The notes beneath the pieces are model-generated. The model was not told the DNA's origin. It saw nothing but the letters and a program-made list of their open reading frames with translations, and searched no databases. This document shows, piece after piece, positions 33,064 to 43,134 of a DNA stretch of 64,000 bases. The DNA is taken from NCBI GenBank assembly GCA_026119935.1, contig JALRMH010000006.1, positions 496,001 to 560,000 on the forward strand, read 5' to 3'. Made by a program: the position numbers and the translations under genes. Origin of the DNA: Endothia cerciana. Taxonomy: Eukaryota; Ascomycota; Sordariomycetes; Diaporthales; Cryphonectriaceae. Numbering within the stretch: position 1 is the first letter of the stretch; each line of letters opens with the position of its first letter.

Positions 33064-33984
33064 ATGCCAGCGAACGCAGAACCAGGCTCGAACGGGCCGG
33101 CTAAGAATCAGTCTGCACAAAGCGGCAAACGAGCCGGCGGCGGCGGCGGTAACGGTAGCGCAGACAAGCAGGAACTGAAAATTCTCATGCTCCATGGTAT
33201 GGGCGTCCAACCCCCCCCCCCCTCACCCGCCCCAACACTCCCTTATCACTACGGGCCCTCATTAACCTCGATGGCAGGCTACGCACAATCCGGCCCCGGA
33301 TTCCGCTCCAAGACAGGCGCCATGTCCAAGATGATAGCCAAGGCCCTACCAGGCATCAGCGCAACGCGCATCTACCCAACTGGTCCACACCGGTTGCGGC
33401 CCTCAGACATCCCGGGCTTCCAGCCGCGCGAAGGCGCCGAGGGCTCGTCCGATGCGGACCTCGATGTCTACGGATGGTTCGTCCACGATGAGGAGCCGGG
33501 GACCTATCGCGGGTTAGAGGAGGGTATGAGCGCCATCGCTGACGCGATTAAAGAAGCCGGCGGCGTCGACGGCGTGCTGGGGTTCAGCCAGGGCGGGGCG
33601 GTGGGTACCCTGGCCGCCGCGGCGCTGGAAGGCGGGCGCGAGATGCCGGAGGATGAAGGGCAGAGGGCTTGGGTCAAGCGCCTGAGAGAAGCAAATGGGG
33701 GGAGGCCGCTGAGGTTCTGCGCTGTGTACTCGGGTTTTGTCGCGCGGCCTGGGGCTCAGCTCGGGTGGTTGTATGAGGGCGGTATCAAGACGCCAACGTG
33801 TCACTTCTTTGGGAGCATGGATACGGTGGTTGAAGAGTCGAGGTGTAGGGAGTTAGTGGAGAGGTGTGTCGAACCCAAGGTTATTGTGCATCCCGGTGGT
33901 CATCATGTTCCGGTGAGGAAGGAGTGGGTGGCTCCGTTGCTTGACTTCTTGAAGAAGGTGTTGGAGGAGGGTGAGCAGCGCTAG
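33064..33984 (+). CDS. FSH1-type serine hydrolase (alpha/beta hydrolase)
   Basis: A family serine hydrolase of the FSH1/ovarian-cancer-gene-2 type; substrate unknown, esterase-like. Exon 1 33064-33196, intron 33197-33277, exon 2 33278-33984; 279 aa. The family start KILMLHG/YAQSGPGFRSKTGAM is restored only when the intron (GTATGG...GGCAG, 81 nt) is removed. It is a multiple of three and stop-free, with a poly-C run inside. Catalytic triad candidates: Ser in GVLGFSQGGAVG, Asp in FFGSMDTVV, His in VHPGGHHVP. A Gly-rich N-terminal extension (about 35 residues) precedes the fold. The related biosynthetic-cluster hydrolases have the same motifs, but no cluster surrounds it here. Confidence 0.88.
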   Translation: MPANAEPGSNGPAKNQSAQSGKRAGGGGGNGSADKQELKILMLHGMGVQPPPPSPAPTLPYHYGPSLTSMAGYAQSGPGFRSKTGAMSKMIAKALPGISATRIYPTGPHRLRPSDIPGFQPREGAEGSSDADLDVYGWFVHDEEPGTYRGLEEGMSAIADAIKEAGGVDGVLGFSQGGAVGTLAAAALEGGREMPEDEGQRAWVKRLREANGGRPLRFCAVYSGFVARPGAQLGWLYEGGIKTPTCHFFGSMDTVVEESRCRELVERCVEPKVIVHPGGHHVPVRKEWVAPLLDFLKKVLEEGEQR

Positions 33985-34536
33985 GAACGATTTTATAATG
34001 TTCTACTATTAGAGATAGAGACCTGTTGCTATATTTTATAGAACTGATTTCACTTATTCACACTCCGGGCAACCTATAGCTATGAGGTGACCACCTGTTC
34101 AATATCGGAAACTTAAGTACGTGAGTACTGAAATGAACTCTCCACGATGGATGCCCTGACACGGTTGACAAGATCAATCACCTCCGCTGTTTGGCTGCAG
34201 GGAAGAAAGGTATTGCCCCTATGGCGAACTAGTTTAAGATCTACTTAGCGTCCATTGGTGTCACCAATGAAAACAGCGGTTGATCTAGAAAAGCGAATAC
34301 TAATTTTCTGGTACGTTGAAACCCGACTTGACTGCCCTCACGGTGCTCCGAGGGCGCCACTTGGAGGAAACATGAGCAATAGTTTACGTAAAGTCGAGTA
34401 CATGTGTGTTGCCTCGTCAGCCGCAGAGACAAAAGTATATACAGTAGTTGTGAACATCTATAGTGTGAGAGAATTGAGTTTGAAGTTAATTCAATAGCCT
34501 TCCGAGAATAGGCGAGATAAATCCCCACGAAACCCT
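33985..34536. other. Intergenic
   Basis: AT-richer sequence with no gene seen. Confidence 0.5.
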
Positions 34537-34926
34537 CTAGCAGTAGTCCTCAGCAGCGCTGGGCTGGTTGGCGCAGTCAGTGCCCTTGCCACCACTGACA
34601 TCAACACTCTCCCAGGTCCAGCTGGAGCAAGAGCTGGTAGGCCCGCAGTCGATCCAGACGGTGTAGGCATCATCCTCGACCGTGCCGGTGACGCCGTCCA
34701 GCTCAAAGCCCGTGATGGGGATACCAGTCGTCGCGTCATCCCCGTCGTCGGCCTGGGTAATGTAGATACCATACTTGGTGATGTCCTTGAGCGTAATGTC
34801 CTTGTAGTAAATGCCCGTGACCGTGCCAGTGTCGCCGGAGATGGTCTGTGGGTGAGAAACAGAATCAGTACCCGTGCATTTTGAGGGTTGTGACAAGAAC
34901 CTGACAGGGTATCATGGGCTCTTACC
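34537..34926 (-). pseudogene. 3' fragment of an endopolygalacturonase (GH28)
   Basis: Only the last ~102 codons of a pectin-degrading GH28 enzyme remain. The exon 34845-34537 reads TISGDTGTVTGIYYKDITL, KDITKYGIYITQADDGDD, GIPITGFELDGVTGTVEDD and ends WTWESVDVSGGKGTDC..., as GH28 proteins do. The preceding intron 34925-34846 (GTAAGA...CACAG) and its donor survive, but upstream of LPLK at the donor the frame shows no GH28 sequence. The catalytic Asp/His motifs (NTD, DD, GHG, RIK) that should lie further upstream are absent. I therefore call it a 5'-truncated relic. The remaining exon has no stop codon, so truncation is probably recent. Confidence 0.75.
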
Positions 34927-35780
34927 TTGAGGGGCAGCGAAGGGGGAAGGCCCTTGTCCCTCTTTAGAGAGGACGCTGAGTGATGGCTGTGAACTGCGGA
35001 GAGTGATTCCAGAAACATAAAAGGGGGAATGGGGGCGAATGCTGGTGGATATACAATGGCGTAGCATTTTCTACCCCGGATCTTCGCCAAGACACATTGC
35101 CAAGTCGCAGAAAGCTTGGCCTGTGGAAACGGTCGCGGAGAACGGACCTGGACCATCAGCGCCCGGTTCTCACGAGGTCATTTGCAACAAGCTTTGGACT
35201 ACCGCGTCAAGCCATAGGCATTGCTTGAGCCTGTCTGAATATTGATATCGTGGCAACCTACCTGGCCGGCCCAATCCCCTCTGGCCTTCTAGAGCTGGGC
35301 ATAGGCAACCTCGAAGCTAGCACAGTGCCGTGCGATACCTATCTATCAGACCTTTGGTTACACCAGCCCACCTGTCCTTGCCGGAGCCCTGGCAAGGTTG
35401 CTTATGCTGACGGGAAACTAGAATGATGATGAGATATCCGAAGATTGCTCCCCTTCAAGGTCTGACGCCTCTCTGTTTCCAAATGACTGTATAGACGAGA
35501 ATCTCGAGATGAGGTTCCGGATACCTAAGCAAATCTTGCGAATGCGCCTTCGATTCCCCCTGGTAAAGCTAGCTTATCTTTCCAGCACAGATGAAGTCCA
35601 GCAGATCGCCCCTCCCACACTCACTTCGTGATCACACCCTATTTTCTTCTTCCCTCGAAACAAATAGCATCCATCCTGCCTCCCATAATAATAGACTCCA
35701 GAAAAGGAGATCTCATGCCTAGCGTCGTCTCTGATGTCTACCAGAGCAGATTCTAGACCCATGCAGAATTACCAGGTCCT
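34927..35780. other. Region between the GH28 relic and the first two-TM gene
   Basis: No gene recognised. The GH28 5' half is not found here in either orientation. Confidence 0.5.
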
Positions 35781-36416
35781 CTATCGTGATCCTCGGCCGC
35801 CATTGGGTTGCCTAGCATGGCCGCCATTGGGTTGCCTAGCATGGCCGCCATTGGAAGGCTCAGCATAGCCGGCTGGTGGGCGGCCAGTGGTAGTGGATAT
35901 GCCCATCATCTGGTTGACAGGTTGACCAGGATTGACCAAGCCTCGGGCCCCGGAGCCACCGTGCAGATTTCCGCGAGAAAATGACGGAGGAGGTGATCGG
36001 GATCTGCTCGAGAGGTGTGACTCGTCGTCGTCGGTGTCGCTGTGGCGAGTTTTGAAGGCTTGGATAGCCTGACCTTTTCTTTGTATCTGGTCGGTTTTTT
36101 CCCGTATTTGCTTAACTCCCCAGGTCGCGATCACGCCGTAGCCCAGCATGAAAAGAGTGACCGTGCCGACTATTATACTCGATTGCCAATTGATCGGACT
36201 CGGGTTGAGGCACATGTACTTGGAGATGAGCAATGGCACAACGACACCGCTCACCAGAACGAACACGAGCGCAAGGATGCTGCTGATGACAATAGCCCAC
36301 CTGTGCCTTGGAATATCCTTTAGGAATCTGGCCATGTGGCCGTCAGCTGGTGTGTCTAGCCTCAAAAGAAACCTTCCTTGCTACTCAATATCTTACGAGT
36401 ATTGTCGCTTTCCCAT
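35781..36416 (-). CDS. Two-TM membrane protein A, unknown family
   Basis: I do not recognise it. A tiny exon 1 (36416-36397, MGKRQY plus two bases) is joined across intron 36396-36328 (GTAAGA, CTGAC branch, CCAG) to exon 2; 188 aa. After SFLKDIPRHRW comes TM1 (AIVISSILALVFVLVSGVVV), a short loop with one Cys, TM2 (SIIVGTVTLFMLGYGVIATWG) and a charged helix KQIREKTDQIQRKGQAIQAF. The tail is disordered, Ser/Pro/Arg-rich, with two perfect and one partial copy of NGGHARQP near the end. An unspliced alternative would start at the ATG at 36335. It is one of three minus-strand genes of similar design between 35.8 and 40.4 kb. Confidence 0.55.
35795..35854. repeat. 24-bp coding tandem repeat (2.5 copies)
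   Basis: Unit GGCCGCCATTGGGTTGCC plus TAGCAT, copies at 35795, 35819 and partial at 35843. It encodes NGGHARQP in protein A, so length variation between strains is likely. Confidence 0.9.
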
Positions 36417-37401
36417 GATTGTCGAGTTCAACGAACATGGGTCTCTTTTCAGAAATATGCCCACTTCTTAGTGATGATTGATGTCAAGGAAGTCTCTTGC
36501 AAGAGGGACTGTTGCAGAAGCCATCGAGCCTGTTGTTTTCCAAGCCATACCAGTCTATATAAGCATAGCAGGAGGCAGGCCCTTGATAAGATGCTTACGA
36601 GTTACATTCATCTGTCTGTGACGAGGGAGCTGACTGTGTAGGGACCTCGAGAAGGACAAGACAAAATCACTCTTTTGGTGGTATTATGAATCCCCGTATG
36701 TGTCACAGTATATTTAGTGTGACTGGATACTTATACGATCCAATTGATGACCGAATTCACTCAATCTATGCTGATCGTAGTGGCCGTAGAAATGCGTCGA
36801 GATCGAGTCTATTCTGTTGAAAGCAAAACGGCTGCGCAGCACACCCTCGAACCGTAGTAGCTGTTTATAACAACATATTCTGACCTAGTAGGAGGCTCAA
36901 GGGAAACGATATTCGTGATGTCGCAGCTGCCCACGCAGTCTTCGAAGGAACTTCTCGCGAGCTGTCAGAGGAAGATGATACCGGTGGCAATATTCTCTCG
37001 ATCCCTCCTCGAAATGTCTTACATATATAATTGCCTCAAGGTAATTGACTACGACGTGGCTGCGAATATATTTTCATCTACTAGGTCTCACTACCCCCTA
37101 TCACAGCCTCAGTACTGTTTTCTCTGTATAGCGAGAGCATCTCTTGCCCAGATATCTCTTGCGCTCCTGCTCCCCGCTAGCCCTCACAAAAAAAACCAAA
37201 AAAAAAAGAAAGAAAAGAAAGAAGAAAAAAAAGAGCTTCCTGGTGTCCCCCACATCGTGCAGCTTGACCAGTCCTCTGTCTGAAATTTGGAAAGTCCTGG
37301 CCATCACATTAGTTTAGCTCAGCGGCCTTCTCACAGTCCTGGCGTAGGGCCCTTCTCTGTCTGCGTGCTTCTTTGCCTTCCTTCTGACGGGCTGCGTTGT
37401 T
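36417..37401. other. Intergenic between two-TM genes A and B
   Basis: AT-rich, with an A-rich run at 37188-37232. No separate gene is seen; bases 37309-37401 are an open continuation of gene B after its stop. Confidence 0.45.
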
Positions 37402-37730
37402 TTAGTGTTGTTGACGGCGTCCACGGCAATTGGACACCCATCTATACAACAGGAGACCCAAAATGATTCCGACGACTAGGAAACCCCCGGAGTACGCTGC
37501 TATGAGAATGAATGGACCATCGAGTTCTGAGCAGAGGCTCTCATCCTGGCCAATAGCCTCGCAGACGAAATTCCTGGCAAGGCTGATGAAGCAAACCAGC
37601 AAGACCAATGTGACAATAAGAGGGCCGACCAGAAGTCCATGTCGTTTCAGGAATGGCTTAAAGGACCTGTTGACCATTGTGTCAGTTAATATCTGTCACC
37701 TCGAGCCAAGTTCTTGTGATCTTACTCCAT
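37402..37730 (-). CDS. Two-TM membrane protein B, short, unknown family
   Basis: Exon 1 is only ATGGA (37730-37726); intron 37725-37667 has GTAAGA, a CTGAC branch and AACAG; exon 2 37666-37402 gives 89 aa in total. Sequence: MESFKPFLKRHG, TM1 (LLVGPLIVTLVLLVCFISLA), a loop with two Cys (FVCEAIGQDESLC), TM2 (FILIAAYSGGFLVVGIILGLLLY) and a short basic tail RWVSNCRGRRQQH. The minute first exon, the FLK-basic lead into TM1 and the two-TM layout parallel protein A. The stop TAA is followed in frame by 30 more codons of strongly charged, helix-like sequence, so the C-terminus may have been lost by mutation. Function unknown. Confidence 0.5.
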
Positions 37731-39795
37731 GTTCTGTGGCTGATAAATCGAGCATCGGAGGGTGTAAGGACGTCTGATTGTTGCTGTGTGGCTGGCTGAG
37801 ATGCCCCTGGAATATGGTAATCACTGCTTCAGACAATCCGCCTCTTCGTGTTTGAGGGTGTCGACACGGCGTAGAAATTTATCTTTGAGTGAAAAGGATT
37901 CGGGCACGAGAGATAAAATTGATCAGCAGCTGCCGGTTGAGCTCTAAATAATGGTAGACAGGGCCTCATTCTCACTTCGTGTGACTGACTTATGAAGATC
38001 TAGTTGTAGGCCATGAATGACCTGCAAAAGGCACCCAGTGACTCACCTGTCATTGTGAAGCAAGACCCCATTTCAAGCTTGTGAATCAAGCTCGTCAATA
38101 TGCTGGACAGCATCTCTGTAAGGTGCACACAGTTCGAGAGACTCTAGTCTGATTGCAATCGCTCTAAGCGGGTAGGTTCTTTGAAGTGGTTGGTGCATTG
38201 GGCTATGTATGAGCGCTAGATTAGCTTAGGCGAGGAGTAGAGGATCATGGTTACTAGCTATTGTTAGAGGATGTTCTCTCCTCAGGGCTGTACTCCACAG
38301 TAGCATATCATGATGAATCAATTGGCTGCGGCATCCTCTTCGCATCTTCAGCCTGCTCTCGAGCGTTATAAGCATCCAACATACCAGAAACCATGTAAGT
38401 ATATGCTAGCCTAGCGTGGCTTGTGTTCTTGTTGAGTGGGCGGAGCGTCAAGTTCGAGCGCCAGACGTCAGTATTAGCATTGTTCTTACTGGCGGATTCG
38501 ACAAAATCTTGATAAATTTCAACGTTACAGGTCCACGGTCTAGTTGGTTGAGTTCCCTTCCGCTGTATCTACTTGACCGGTGTCTCTGCTGCTGCTCTCG
38601 TTGCCTCCCTATTGTAGTCTCCAACTTTCTCAACATCCTGCCCGTCTGCAGCGGCATATACTTTAAATGAGCACTGCTCCTGCAAGTCCATAGATGGATA
38701 TAATGTCGCTCAGCAAGCCAAATATAACATTCATGTAGCTGATATTACGGGAACATACGCTTTTGTCCTGGTGGATGGCTGTGCAGGCGGCTTCAAGTGC
38801 AAGCCGGTGCTCGAACTCAAGAAAGAGACTCCAGACAATATGAGTAATTCGCGGTACTAGATTAATCGCTGCAGTGTCAGTCTTCTCTCTTCCAGTGAAA
38901 TCTTGAAGTTCTAAGTAAAGGCCTTGAGGTCCCAGAGTGTATCAAGAGGAGCACTTCCGGAAAATGGAATCGATAGTGTGTGCAGTTGTGGTCCCGTCAA
39001 CGTCAAGATATCAAACTCCAGTGGGTCAACCCACCTGCTGCCCAGCATTAGGGTAAGTAGATACGGTAAAGGACATTCTGGCAATAGTGCAGCTGGTAAT
39101 ATTGCCTTCAAGTATATCAATCTCGAGAAAGGAATGAACGAGAAGCCTTCTCCCAAGGTTATTCCAGATTCAAACTTTGTTAAGTCCTGGGAGTCTCTTC
39201 AGACTACATTGCCGGACCCCGTCCTCCACTTTATTGAAAAATGCCAGATCTTATTGGAATCGCATATTGTATCATCTGTAAGACTTATTAGCACTTATCC
39301 GTGCTTGAAGGATCCCTTATTTGCTTACCCTGCACGGCTTTCATGTGATAATCATCTGCCTTCTATGCTATGTGGATTTGAACTCCTCCTCGGCCGTGGC
39401 TCTTGCGGTCGTTTTGATCTGCCAGGCTTTGCTCTTCCACGGGGTTGTATTCCGCAGTTGGTGCTGCATGGCTTGGCACTTCTCTGGTCGGCAGTCTCTG
39501 GCTTGGTGTTCCTTGGCCTAGCATTCCTGGGGTTGGCAACCCTTGGCTTGGTAGCCCTTGAAATGGTGCTCATGGGTTTGGTACTGGATACTTCAGTTCG
39601 CTGTTCGGGTTCACACGTCTGCTAGATGCAGATCTTGAGCGCCCTTGATCCCTCCTTCTCGAGAGAGAGTCATTATACCGCCCATTCTCTCTGCTTGGAT
39701 GCGGGACTCTGAGCTGCTGTATCTCCTCCTGCGCTGTGAGAGCTGGTTGCGGCTTCCCAAGAGAGGCAAAGCTTGAAGATAGGGGCGGTATTCCT
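37731..39795. other. Unresolved region with gene-like fragments on the plus strand
   Basis: A plus-strand frame from about 38618 to 38860 reads NEHCSCKSIDGYNVAQQA, KYNIHVADITGTYAFVLVDG, CAGGFKCKPVLELKKETPD and looks coding. A further frame at 38974-39310 includes FKYINLEKGMNEKPSPKVIP and SWESLQTTLPDPVLHFIEKC. A possible first exon at 38313 (MNQLAAASSSHLQPALERYK, then GTAAGT) exists. I could not join them without stops or frame changes, so this is either a multi-exon gene I cannot model or a decayed one. The minus strand at 39350-39790 has Gln/Pro/Arg-rich frames that may belong to gene C. Confidence 0.35.
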
Positions 39796-40439
39796 CTACC
39801 CCGGGACATATTTGGGGGGTTGGAGATCTCGAGTACCCTTTGCCTTCGCCACTCGAAAATGCTTCCTCACACCATGACGTAGACCTGAAGCTTCGTCCAA
39901 GTGGTGTCCCTCAATTCGGTACCCTTGTCTAGCAAAGTCGTCAAATGTACTCTGGATTTCGTTCTGTAGTTGCTCGAGGTTTTTCGTTCTGTCTTCGACA
40001 GCCTGGTTGATTTTGTCCCAGTTTCCTTTGGCCCTCGCGTTGTGTATGGTATTCTTGCTTGGCTTTCACGGTCAGTGTATGTCTGCCGAGATAGTCTCGT
40101 GCGTGCAGATAGAACCGCCTGTTGAAGACGCGGGTGAAGTACCATCCAGCTGCCCCGATGATGAGGTTGACAAAAGTGTATATGATTACTATCTTTTAAG
40201 CTCCAAGAGAGTCGCAGTTCATGAGGGCTTGGGGGGGGGGGGGGGCTAGCCATATTTCTACCGCCAGGAATTGCAAACTGATAAATGACAGTGCCGCCGA
40301 TTCCCATGAGAATGGCAGGTATCATCACCCAGAAAAAGCCGATGAGAAAAAGAAACAGCACTGTTCTCTTCCAAACTTTGCGTTCCAACCCCATGTCTAG
40401 AAGGGCGCTCACGTAGACCCCACGGTCGAAGTCGGACAT
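39796..40439 (-). CDS. Two-TM membrane protein C with coiled-coil-like tail, unknown family
   Basis: Proposed exons 40439-40262, 40188-40143, 40057-39796; 161 aa. Exon 1: MSDFDRGVYVSALLDMGLER, basic KVWKRT, TM1 (VLFLFLIGFFWVMIPAILMG). Intron 40261-40189 contains a poly-G/C run; exon 2 gives TM2 (VIIYTFVNLIIGAAG). Intron 40142-40058 (GTACTT, CACTGACC branch, AAG acceptor) is inferred because the frame that looks coding switches there. The last exon reads KNTIHNARAKGNWDKINQAV, EDRTKNLEQLQNEIQSTFDD, FARQGYRIEGHHLDEASGL, a coiled-coil-like helix. Without the second intron the protein would be 141 aa and end NPEYI. It shares the two-TM plus charged helix plan of A and B. The 3' structure is uncertain. 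Confidence 0.45.
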
Positions 40440-42173
40440 CTCTGTGACTGGTTTCGTAGTGATGTGTTTTGTGGTGTTGGCCAGGAAGAAATTGAACGCA
40501 GTGTTGACTCTATGGAGTGGGGAGAGATTTTTGTTGTTAAGGCAGGAATGCGTGGATACAGAGATCCGTAGAAGCTCGAAGCCGGTGGACACAATGAGGA
40601 CACTAATAATCTTTGGGCTATCTATATATAGTCCGGGGCAGCCTACGTGTAGAAAGCGAAGGCATTCGGGTTCTAGCCGTCAGAGGTATGAGTGATTTGT
40701 CTGAGCTCGTATGGTTCCCGAGGGCATCAGCACGCTCTTGGTGAAACCCGGCATACTGACTACCAACCCAGTGAGTGTATACAAGCCCTTTCTTCAGGCC
40801 CACTCCACCCAGTGACAATCCACAGTTCTTCAATTCGTCTTCATAAAACTGAGATAATAGCTGTGTATTTAACCCAGATTTTGGTCGCAATCATGCCTTA
40901 GAGTCCTTGATTGATTGTGAGTGCAATCTTGCGCGGCACGATTGTGTGGGCAGCGGTAAGGACGGTGCAATGATAGCTGCAGGCCAGCCTTGGAATAGAA
41001 GCATTTTCAATAATCTGAGAACGTATTTGCCACCTTCTATGCCATGTTATCATATACAGGTGGCTCTTTACATACGGGTACAGTTGGGAAGTTGTAGGTG
41101 CTCGAATACAGAAAATTATCGGTTCATCAGCCTTGTCAAATCTTGCCATCTACCACCATGGCTCTTCACCACGAATTGACAACTGGGTACACACAATTCT
41201 GCCCCAGAAGTGCTTGCAAGATATCAAAATGTACGGGAAAGAAAGGTGTGGGCTGACTTGGAACATGAATCGATAAGGTGATATAGAGAACGGCTCCAAT
41301 TACAACGTAGCCGCGGAAAGAGAAAGAGAAAAGAAGCTGAAAAGAAAGGCTTGACATCGGCGGGCGGGGAGGTTGCTTTCTGGCTCGGCTTCTTAGCATG
41401 GCATCCATGGCCACGGATCATCAGCTTCCGCTAATTAAGCACGACAACTGTGCAGGGTTGGGCCCGACCTGAGATGCTGAGGGCTCTTGAAGGAAGTGGT
41501 GCGCATTTTGGCTAAATTGTTGCAGTCAAATCCCGAGGCTGACAGGTTAATGAACCCCTGGCGAGAGGCGCTGATCGCATAAAGTCAAACCAAGAACCAT
41601 AGATCGTCTCGAGAAACCAAACGCACAAAGCTTGAAAGTGAGAGAGCCTGGTGTGGATGACGATTGACTATAGCCATGGTTATAGGTGGGCATGAGAGAG
41701 CCTTTTCTCGGCAGGGTATGAGGGTTATGGGATGACAAGGCCAAGCAAACACCCGCCCCTGGTTGGCTGTGGTGGGCAAATGCGGGAGAGGCACACGCTA
41801 CGAAAGCATGATGCGCGTGCACTGATGGATAGATTGTTTTTCATTTATCTCAAGCCTTTAACCGTCAAGGTTGCCGTCAAGACCTCGGTCTAGAGGACTG
41901 CGCTTGCAAGCACGAGATACAGCACGGTCCAGACTTTTGATCTCGGCATCTGTCTAGTGACGTCTGGATGCCGGTAGTGAGATGACGAGACGATGGCATA
42001 TATAAAGAGGCGAGAAGTCGCCAAGGAAAAAGAGCCAGGCCTCGATCGGCAGTTCACATCTGTAAAGTGACTCGACCCACAGAGCCTCAAGGTCGTTGTA
42101 AATCCCCGAAACCATACTTACCATAGCTTTTGTTGTCGACACTCCGTAAGCGTGTCTCGCCAGGCCAGTCAAG
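40440..42173. other. Intergenic between gene C and the AA9 gene
   Basis: A minus-strand frame at 41166-41414 has one hydrophobic segment (GYVVIGAVLYITLSI) after a pyrimidine-rich stretch, but no start or tail I can defend. Otherwise nothing is seen. The AA9 promoter is at the right end. Confidence 0.4.
41999..42007 (+). promoter_or_regulatory. TATA box of the AA9 gene
   Basis: TATATAAAG, 175 bp upstream of the ATG. Confidence 0.5.
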
Positions 42174-43134
42174 ATGCGGTCCCTTGCCTTCGTGCTCTTC
42201 TCCGCCTCTACTGTCACTGCTCACTGTGAGCCACTCCATCATGCCTCTTCGTACCTCCCGGTACGTGATGTTCGGTTCACACGCTGATAGCCTCTCCTGA
42301 TCCGAACAGACACCATCCCGATCCTTAACAGCAACCCAGAGTGGACAGTTGTCCGCCTGGCTAAGAACCATCTAGACAACGGCTTTGTCTCCGACGTCAC
42401 TTCGAACGACATCCGGTGCAATCAGCTGGACACCGGGAACGCGAGCCTCTCTGTCGCCGCTGGCAGCAAGGTCACCGTCACGGCCAACAACGACTTTTAT
42501 CATCCTGGACCCTTTCGTACGTTCGAGTCTCCGCATGAGGCCCCTCCCTGAGCAACCCGTTTCTGGTTTTCTTTGGCTTGGGACCTTTCGGGATCTTGGC
42601 CTTGTTCCATGATGGCTCACAGGAAATCCATACAGAATCTTACATGGCCCTGGTGCCCGAGGGCCAGGACATCAACACCTGGGACTCGACCGACGCCGTC
42701 TGGTTCAAGATCTACCAGGACGCCTTCGAGGGAGGGCAGAAATGGGCCAGCTCCGGTAGGCAAATCCCCTCCCCGAACAAGCTAATCCACGACGTCCCGT
42801 CGGCGCACCCCGTGTGCTCAAGATACTGATGGGATAAAACCTTCCCGCAGGCGAGTCCTCTGTCGCAGTGACCATCCCGTCCTGCGTCCCGGCCGGTAAC
42901 TACCTGATGCGCAACGAGCAGATCGCCCTGCACGTGGCCTCGACCCAGGGCGGCGCCCAATTCTACCTGTCGTGCGGGCAGCTCGAGGTCACGGGCGGCG
43001 GCAGCAAGACGCCCTCCGGTCTCGTCGCCTTCCCCGGCGCTTACAAGGCTACCGATCCGGGCATCTTGATCAACATCAACTATCCGACGCTGACGTCCTA
43101 TACCAACCCTGGCCCGGCCGTCTTCACTTGCTAA
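42174..43134 (+). CDS. AA9 lytic polysaccharide monooxygenase (formerly GH61), secreted
   Basis: A copper enzyme that oxidatively cleaves cellulose or related glucans outside the cell. Four exons: 42174-42225, 42310-42516, 42636-42755, 42851-43134; 220 aa. Signal peptide MRSLAFVLFSASTVTA, then the mature N-terminal His (HYTIPILN), which forms the copper histidine brace; the Tyr codon is split by intron 1. The second copper His lies in NNDFYHPGPF, and the splice restores HPGPFQSYMALVPEGQDIN, as in family members. WFKIYQDAF and SCVPAGNYLMRNEQIALH follow. GGAQFYLSCGQLEV holds the conserved Gln and axial Tyr. It ends VFTC with no cellulose-binding module. All junction phases agree. A TATA box suggests strong induced expression. 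Confidence 0.93.

Noticed and set aside
34491..35156. 221-codon minus-strand ORF overlapping the GH28 relic
   Set aside because: It reads the GH28 exon out of frame through the intron; it has no domain and a composition typical of a shadow frame.
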